Shown in pieces: positions 1 to 8,200 of a stretch of 21,338 nt of DNA. The DNA lies in the NCBI GenBank assembly GCA_937912185.1, contig CALDOH010000043.1:1-21338 (forward strand), in the 5' to 3' direction. Source of the stretch: an uncultured bacterium (GTDB lineage Bacteria > Patescibacteriota > Patescibacteriia > UBA1558 > GWA2-36-10). A model generated the notes under the pieces. The model was not told where the DNA came from. It saw only the letters and a list, made by a program, of their open reading frames with translations, and made no database searches. The translations under genes and the position numbers were made by a program. Every line of letters starts with the position of its first letter. The stretch's first letter is position 1.

Positions 1-173
1 GTGTCGCCTTCTTTGTGGGGAGTTTGTGGCAAAAATTTACCAGGCATCACGTGCACATCTATATCTTTGGTCTGTCCAGTCAAAGCCCCTTTGCTTGGAC
101 CTTGATTAGAGGCACTTAGTTGGCTCTGATTATTGTTTAAATTCTGTGCTGACGAATCTTTGTTTTCAAACAT
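1..173 (-). CDS. Partial hypothetical protein (N-terminal 57 residues; 3' end outside window)
   Basis: The minus strand opens with an ATG at 173-171 and stays open to the window edge. It gives 57 residues beginning MFENKDSSAQ, rich in Asn, Gln and Ser, and ending near a VMPGKFLP stretch. The reading frame follows the stop of the 399-aa gene by 17 bp, the same tight spacing as the rest of this surface-protein run. Its MFEN start resembles the MFDD start of that neighbour, whose disordered cytoplasmic tail precedes a membrane helix, so this may be another single-pass membrane protein of the same style. No domain can be recognised in the visible part and no Shine-Dalgarno precedes the ATG. Function unknown. 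Confidence 0.7.
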   Translation of the reverse strand, partial: MFENKDSSAQNLNNNQSQLSASNQGPSKGALTGQTKDIDVHVMPGKFLPQTPHKEGD

Positions 174-190
174 ATTATAAAATATCTAGA

Positions 191-1390
191 TTAATTATTC
201 GGAAAATAAAAATTATCTAACATATATTGGAATATACCCAAATAAACTCCACCTGAAAATTCTCTACCCTCATAAGCCAAGGTGTAAACTCTACCCTCGC
301 TCATTTCATTTTCTGGGGGTAAATAAGCCATGACCCTACCTTTGTTCCTACTACGGTAAGCTGGTTTTCCATTCAAAGTATAGTCTTCCCAAGTAAACTC
401 CGTTGGCAAAATATTTTTGAACTCCTCTTGACTTCCATAGTCCACTTTGATCACTCTCACGCTTATATATTCTGCGCTACCAACATTTGGCAAAAAATCA
501 ACCGAAGTATAAAATACAGGTTCTTCTTTTTTATCATAAATGTCCACCCAATTATCCGGCTGAGCAATTGAATAACCAAACTCTTGTTCTACATAGGTGA
601 TATATTCAACATCCCCAGAAACATTATCTAGGCTTCCAGTACCTAGAGGATCGTAGCCATTTATTACTTCCTCACCATCACTATAACCATCACCATCACT
701 ATCAGTCTCAAATGGATTGGTGAACCACACCTTTATCTCACTATAGTCCGAGAGCCCATCGCCATCTGTGTCTGCTTTGGTTGGGTCTGTCTTGAAACTT
801 TTGACTTCCTCTCTATCAAACAAGCCATCATTGTCAGTGTCTGTTTCCAGAGGATCTGTACCCAAACGTCTTTCCTCGGCATTACTCAAACCATCAGAAT
901 CGTCATCTAGGTCATCGTCTGTTGGTGTTGGAGTTTCGTTGGTATTTTCGTTTACTACAGTTGAATTTTTATTTTCCATCACTACCTTGTCGCCACCAGA
1001 ATCTCTAAAAAAGAAATAATAAATAGCAAAAGAAACAGTGGCTACCATTATGATAGCTATCAAAATAATAAAGATTTTTTTGAGTCCTCCCCCACTACTA
1101 GCCACTGACATATCGGCTGGCGGCATAGGTCCACTAGGCTGTGACGGCATATTGACTGGAGTACTGGGCCGAGCTACTGCTTCAGGAGCCTTGGTTTGCC
1201 CTACTGGCTTAACTAGGCCTGACTGAATAGCGCTAGGCTTATCCAGAGTATCTGAAACTGGAGCTGGATCAGTAGAAGAAAACATATCATCGATAGCTGA
1301 CTTAGTCGGAGCCACACTTTGACCTGTGCTATTTGGTGAAACAGGCGAAGTACCCACTTGATTTTGATCTTGTTTTAAATCATCAAACAT
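191..1390 (-). CDS. Single-pass membrane protein with thrombospondin type 3 repeats
   Basis: This 399-aa protein has a disordered, Pro/Ser-rich N-terminal tail (about 1-100), one membrane helix (about 104-128) and an outside region. Residues 159-250 carry four DxDxDG-type calcium-binding repeats (starting near 162, 184, 207 and 230, each followed by a GLSNAEE-like helix), the pattern of thrombospondin type 3 repeats. Residues 260-399 form a separate domain whose FGYSIAQPDNW start faintly recalls PsbP/LpqN-type folds; that is a guess. There is no cleavable signal peptide, so the expected topology is N-in, C-out. It starts 22 bp after the 269-aa gene with an A/T-only leader and no Shine-Dalgarno. 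A role as a calcium-stiffened surface stalk in the adhesion operon is inferred. Confidence 0.85.
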   Translation of the reverse strand: MFDDLKQDQNQVGTSPVSPNSTGQSVAPTKSAIDDMFSSTDPAPVSDTLDKPSAIQSGLVKPVGQTKAPEAVARPSTPVNMPSQPSGPMPPADMSVASSGGGLKKIFIILIAIIMVATVSFAIYYFFFRDSGGDKVVMENKNSTVVNENTNETPTPTDDDLDDDSDGLSNAEERRLGTDPLETDTDNDGLFDREEVKSFKTDPTKADTDGDGLSDYSEIKVWFTNPFETDSDGDGYSDGEEVINGYDPLGTGSLDNVSGDVEYITYVEQEFGYSIAQPDNWVDIYDKKEEPVFYTSVDFLPNVGSAEYISVRVIKVDYGSQEEFKNILPTEFTWEDYTLNGKPAYRSRNKGRVMAYLPPENEMSEGRVYTLAYEGREFSGGVYLGIFQYMLDNFYFPNN

Positions 1391-1412
1391 AAAAAAATAA
1401 AAAAATTAATAA

Positions 1413-2222
1413 TCAGGCACCCGCTCCCATTTCGGTGATACAACCCTCCTTGTACTCAAATAAAGGTATTTGCTCACAAAGAGAACTATCGTTTTGACTG
1501 AAAGCTTGGTTGGTATAAATAATACTTTTACAAATATCTGATATACCATTATTGACTACCACATCAACATCACAATAAGCAACATCTGTTTCGTTGCTGA
1601 AAACACCTCTAATACACTGATTTTTACTATCCTCGTTTAAGTCTAAACAAAGCAAAATGTTTTTATCTTTCTGTGCCTTAAACTTGGTCAGATCATTTTG
1701 ACAGTCTTCCCTGATATCCTGATTATCAATAGAAGCACAAAGCCCTAGGTCATCATCTTTAAAAGCCATGTTTCTATAGCAAACATCTTTCTTGGAGCCT
1801 GAAACTTGGTCGCAAAGCTCAGCTTTTCCTAAAATACTAACTTGTCTTATCTTAACAGTATTTAAACAATCATTTTTCTCCTGCTCTGTTTCTTTCCTCC
1901 CACAGATATTATTTAGCTTACTTAGGGCAAGATAATTGTCGCTACGCTGAAGTAAAAATAAATCTTCGTCTGATAAATTTTTCAGAAAGGGCACCTCTAA
2001 ATAATTATCTGTTACCTGAGTGACTACTGGCTCATCTGACCCACTAGAACTAGTATTGGCATTGTTGCCAGCTGGCAAGGAGGTATTGGTATTGGAATCC
2101 CGACCCCATTGAACTGGGAAACTATCTGAAGGCCAATATTTATAAGCAAAGAATCCGCCAAGCAAAACTACTACCAAAACTATAGTAATAACAATTATCA
2201 ATTTTTTATCCATATATTTCAT
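1413..2222 (-). CDS. Single-pass exported protein with 55-residue four-cysteine repeats
   Basis: The 269-aa protein has an N-terminal membrane helix (about 8-27, uncleaved anchor likely), an Asn/Ser/Thr-rich linker (41-70) and a helical cysteine-repeat domain. The 12 cysteines lie at 107, 119, 137, 148, 162, 174, 192, 203, 217, 231, 249 and 261. They form three units with spacings 12-18-11-14, 12-18-11-14 and 14-18-12. Each cysteine pair flanks a short acidic segment, as expected for disulfide-stapled helical hairpins. I do not recognise a named family. It begins 8 bp after the giant adhesin stop, so the two are almost certainly cotranscribed. An alternative start is Met4 (2213). Extracellular location is inferred from the anchor and the paired cysteines. 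Confidence 0.85.
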   Translation of the reverse strand: MKYMDKKLIIVITIVLVVVLLGGFFAYKYWPSDSFPVQWGRDSNTNTSLPAGNNANTSSSGSDEPVVTQVTDNYLEVPFLKNLSDEDLFLLQRSDNYLALSKLNNICGRKETEQEKNDCLNTVKIRQVSILGKAELCDQVSGSKKDVCYRNMAFKDDDLGLCASIDNQDIREDCQNDLTKFKAQKDKNILLCLDLNEDSKNQCIRGVFSNETDVAYCDVDVVVNNGISDICKSIIYTNQAFSQNDSSLCEQIPLFEYKEGCITEMGAGA

Positions 2223-2230
2223 ATATTAAT

Positions 2231-5200
2231 TTAATCACACCAGGCACAATTATCCCATGAACAGAATGAATACCTTGGATTTGATAATCTCAAGAAGGCA
2301 GCTGGATTACCAGAGAAACTAGCTTCTAATTCAAATACATTATCGTCTGGAGCATAAGGATCAGTACAATCTACGCCACCACCACGAGTATCTATATAGT
2401 AAGTGCCGTTTGAAATAACGCTAGTTGGCGGTGAAGGACCACCAGTAAGATAACTTAATTGAAGTTCAACTGTATTAACTGGGATGGAGCCTGAAATCTC
2501 GTTATACATACCAGTTACATCAGCGCCATAGTAGAAATAGTTTGTTTCCAAGGATGCTGGAGTCCAACGACATTCTACATACTCACCACCATCCATAGCA
2601 CCAGGAGCATAACAATCTGCATCCACTTCCGGATCACACTGTTCGTAGGTATGCCTACTTGTGGCAACCGATGAAACAGAATGACAATTTTGATTTTGAT
2701 GATCTATACCACCGCACTGTCCAGCTGTACCAGTACCTGTGCCAGTGTAAGTACAGTAGTCTGTAGCTGAAGAAATACTATTCAAGAACCCTCTTAGGCC
2801 AGTATTTGTGGTCATAGCAACGGTAAATATTTTACCCATAACGCCGACCACTGGGTCATATTTTATAAGTTCGGCTTGAGCTATCGGAGGAGAAGAGGCA
2901 CTACCACCATCAGTCATAAATATAACTATACTATTCTCAAATGACTCGGCGGCTAATAGCTGTCTAGCTCTAGCCAATCCAACTTCATGGTTAGTCGAGC
3001 CATTATCAGAATAAGCATTAACTTTTGCCTTCAAAAAATCTATATTATCAGCGATATTCAAAAATCCAGTATCTAAACCTTGTGGGTTGATCGCGCCGTC
3101 ATAGGTAACCAAGGCTACCATAGCGCCCGGATTTCTATCCAAGATAGTATCCAGCGCATTGCCCGTACCAGCAATAGCTGTTCTAAGTGCGGCTACATTA
3201 GCACCAGCCATACTTCCTGAAAGGTCACTGACAAACACTATACCCGCATAACTTTCATTGTTTTCTATAGTCACATCCACTGCTACTGGTCCTGATGCAC
3301 GACACTTACGTAAATTAAGGAAAGTGCTATCACCAGAGTAAAGATCAATAGTTGGTGCATTGTCAAACAACAAACCTTCTGATACATCAAGAGTAGAGGC
3401 GCCAATCAACATATCTTGAATTGGGTCATCATCTATTGCTCCTGAGCATGCTGGAAAAGAAACATCTTCTCTGATATAACAAGTCCACTGACAATTATTG
3501 GTACAGACATTGGTATCTACATTATCAAAATCATCACATGACTCTGGCAGACCACAGTTCATGTCTAATAATAATTGAGAATTGCCATTACTATCAAAAG
3601 TGTAACCATCACCACACCAGCCACCGCCTATATCACAAGCACCTATTACTGCTCCCGTTTCTGGATCAGTATCAGTTCCATCACTACAGATGTACTGCCA
3701 GCCCGAATCACTCTGAATCGGAGAAGGGATAGGGTAGCTGTCCCAATCACATAATTCTGGCTGGTAAAAACCACTTGGTGGTCCAGCAGCTGGATAAGGT
3801 GGCATACTATCTCCACAGAAGCCGGCAAAAGTTTGACAAGTAACAGGATTACATAAATATTGGTGGTTAATATCGGTCGCATTTTCAGGATCTGGCACTA
3901 CCCAAGAGCTTGGCTCACAAGTTTCATAAAAAACACAGTTTCCACCAGGCAAACAAATAGTAGGGTCATCAGCACAATTTACACTAGGATCATTGTCACA
4001 ATAAGCATCTACAACTCCATCACCACACTCACCACCATAGAGCACTCCGACAGTACATGATATTTGGCAATTATTACAATAAGCACTACCACCACTACAA
4101 TCCCAACCAGCTAATCCATCAGGCATGCCTGAGGCATCGCATTGTTCTTTAGTAGGGTCCCAATAACCATCACCACAAGGAGCAGCTAGCATACCACTAG
4201 TAGGGCAAAGTGGCTGACAAAGATTAGCATCACAATTTGGTACTTCAAAAGTAGCGGTATCTGGATAATAACAAGTATATAATCCATCAAAGGCAGCACC
4301 GTCACAACTCTCATAAGGCACGTCTATATTGGCATTGCCACAATAACCACCACAGTCAGCTGCTGTCAAAGCTGGATTTGGAGTATACCAAGTACACTCG
4401 TCTGGTGTACCAGGTATATGACAACCACCCAGTCGCTCATTCCACCAATTGCCAGCACCCACAGTAGCATCACAAAGCTCTCTAAAATTACCATCGCACT
4501 CCTCTAAACCATCTGGTAAGCCATTTCCGCAAAGAGGCGTAGTAACAGGCCCTGGAGAATATGTAGTGGCATTACACTTTAAGTCTAAGGTAGAGTCTAC
4601 GTGAGGTATATTGATTACACCTGTTCCGGCAAAAGTAGTTGTATTTATCAAAAAGTTTCTAAAAGTTACTGCTCCATATGGAGAATCATCGTATTCAAAG
4701 TTTGCACCAATAAAATAATTTCTACCGTCAGATGGGGCATCATCATAAAAATAAACCAATGAATCAAGCGGACAAGTAAATATTTGATCTACTTCGTTCC
4801 AACAAGTATTAGGATCAGCGGGACCGCCAGGCATAGTATCATCTGGACAACCATTAAATAGACCAATTGGATCTTCTGGTAAAGCGTCTACGCTCAAAAG
4901 ATTTGGGAAATTTGTACCCCAAGACTCTGGCCAATTGCTAGTAGATAGACCATTTACAAAAGACCCTGATTCTAAAATTGGATAAAGGGGTATACAAGAA
5001 CCACCAACTGAAGCACAATCGGAATCACTATAACAAGATCTTTCTGGGGCAGTATCACAAGCTTTGTGTGACTGACCATAGGCTTCGATTGCATCACTTA
5101 CATGTATCAAATCCGCCAAGCGCCTAGTATCGCGCCTTAATTTTAATCCACGAGAATTACATTCTTCGCCAATTGGACAATCAAAATCACTAGAACACAT

Positions 5201-8200
5201 TGTATCGACAGTAAGAGAGCAGGTATTATTTTGCTGATCAACATTTACATTCAGCTTCATGTTTTCTATCATCTCATTATAAATCTGTATAGTATTTGGA
5301 CTGGCTCCAATATTGTGGGCAATAATATAAACATTAGTCCAGAGTTGGTTAACACCACCAGCCCTAACATTAGTAGCCGCTATATAAGTAGTATTTCCTA
5401 CCTGAAGAGCTTCATAACCATCTACTTGCATCAAAGTGCCAGCCACCTCTGGATTTGGGGCAAATTGTTGATACCAATCACTGACTGATAAATGATAAAT
5501 GTTATTCATTACTCTAATACCAATCAAATCCCAACTTGGCTCTTCGGCGGTAGCCATTTGAGAAATAGCACCAGAGGCTGAAGGACTCCAATAACCAGTT
5601 ACTTCTGGACACGGAGGAAGGCCACTAGTACCAGCATAGAAAGACCAGCCCCGATATTCATACTCTACACCAGCTACTACTGTAGTATCATCATAATCAG
5701 TGGGGACAATACCGTTTGCCAAATTGCCCCAAAGAGTTTCACCAACTATCCTACGCTGAAGTCTATAGTATGTGGGCACCGGTCCAGTTGCTGGTCTTTG
5801 CCAATCTAGCTCTATATGAGTATCATCATAAGACGCTATATGCATATTTGCTGGCGACATAGGTGTACAAGCAAGAATTATAGCTCCAGCGTCAGCTTTT
5901 GGAATACCAAAGACATCTCTGGCTATTTCATGATACCACTTATCTTCATCAACTAAATTATCATTTTTATTACTATTATTTTTATAAGCCAAAGTGCCAA
6001 AAGCAGCATCTGCTAAGTTACTACCAGCAGCCGAAATTGGAGAGTAGATTAAAAATATATGTTCACCCTGAGGTAAAACTCCATCAGGAGTTGGGTTGGT
6101 TGGTCCAGTTGCTGGATTGATATATGGCAAAATTTCTGCCCCCTCTACACCAGAATCCTGACAATAAAAAGTAGAATAATTATAAGAATTTGAAGAAGGT
6201 GTCCAAGGGAAACTAGAATAACTAGGCCATGGATTTTCACATATAAATAAGTCAATTCTAGCATTAGAATTGGCCGTACCCAAGACAGCCGGATCAGAAT
6301 CAGAAACAGTCACTGTCAAGATCTCTGTTCCGTTTTGGTTGGTAGCAGTACCCTCTATTTGATTGGAGACTGTCGTCACTGCTGGAACACCTGTGATAAG
6401 ACCTTCTTGTATTGACCAATCGTGTTGATCAACAACTAATTCTTCACCACGAATATCATAGGTATGAGCTGTATAAGCATGCTGATTACCACTAGCACCA
6501 CTTATATCACCCCAACAACCACTAGTAGCAGAACAAGTAAAGGTATCAGCTGCCGGCTCAAGCACAGTGTGACTAATGGCGCAAAGCTCTGCCCCAGTGT
6601 CAAAGGCCCAACTAAAACCATCTGGGCCTCCACCATCAATATCATAATTAATGGCCGTTGCATCAAGGTCCATACCATATGTACTCAAAACACCACTAGG
6701 GCCTCCATATATCATAGCCCTATGAGTAGTGCTAGTAGCCATAAAGCCAGCTAGACGCAAAGACGCGGTAGTATCTTCTAAGAAAGTATCATTTTCAAAA
6801 ACAATATTGTCCAAAGGTAATTCACACCACCAAGATCCATTAAACACACAGGTCATACCAGAGATATCTACTGGACTCTCTTGATATAATTTAAAGTTAT
6901 CGAAAACGCTAGTTCTTTCCATAAGCTCGGTAAAGCTGGCTGATACCATACCATTGGGACAAGCGCCAGGACCAAGTGGTTGTGGATTGTAGACGCCAGG
7001 ATTGGCACGTGTATTTACAGTAATATTACTACTATCAGTAAAAGCAAATCCTCCCTGATTGGCGTGAGCATTTATAAAAGTAGTACCAACACTAAGAGCA
7101 GTAGCTGTATTACTTGGCGCATTTATACTTGGAATAGAAGCTATAGCGCCAGCACTAGAATCCCAAGACCAGGCACAATCATAAGTTGGGTTAGCATTTG
7201 CTACACAAGAAAGTTGCTGCCCAGTTGCCGAACAAGCATCGGGGCCAGAGCGACCATTGGCATGGAATTGTGCTGTATCACCAATGTAGACACTAGCTGA
7301 AGCCGGAGCGAGGTCAACAGTCTCAATGAGACAAGGAGCATCACCTACCCCAAAAGTTGTCTCAAGACCATTTACTATAGTAGTGCCGTATATATCTTGA
7401 ACAGCCGGACTGACAAAAAATCGATACTCAGCAAATGGTATGTATGGTATAGGTGCGCCACCGCCAGCAGTCAAATAATAACGATGTGGATCACCCGGAA
7501 GCGCTGGTGGAACATAAGAACCACTACCAATCTCATTGGCAGCATACAAGCTACAGTCGGGGTTTAGGCATCTATTAACTTGTAAAAATACTGGGTCAAA
7601 AAATGCTGGAGCTAATTGATTGTTAAAATCAACATAGGTCAAAGCATTGGTACAGGCTGCACCACAATTTGGAGCATAACCAGTAAGCCTCATTGGTCCA
7701 GAAATAACCGTTACATTTGATGGTGGACTGACGTGTCCGGCGCCTTGATTGGCAGTTGATCTAATATTGGCCGTACCAACATCATTGGCGCTGGCCGTAT
7801 TCATTGGATCATCAATATTTGGTATAGAAGCAATAGGGGCATTATCAGACGCCCAGGACCAAGAGCAATCAAAACTAGGATTTGCATCAGCTATACAGGC
7901 CAAAGGCATACCAGTTGGGTAGCAAATACCTGGTGCAGAATAAGCCACAGACCGATAGGGTATACTAGTACCTAAAAAAGCTACTGGAGCAACTGGATTG
8001 ATAGCTACATGATCGATATAACAATTATTCAAACCCACTCCGAATGTCCAAGAAGCCAGAGGGTCTGGACCCATAGTAGCACCTAGAGTATTTTCTATAT
8101 TTTGGTCTACCTCAACTATATAATATTCATCTACTGTCAAAGGATTGTGTGGTATCTCAACTGTCCAATAATTTTGCCCCGTTGAAGGGTGTACAAATGG

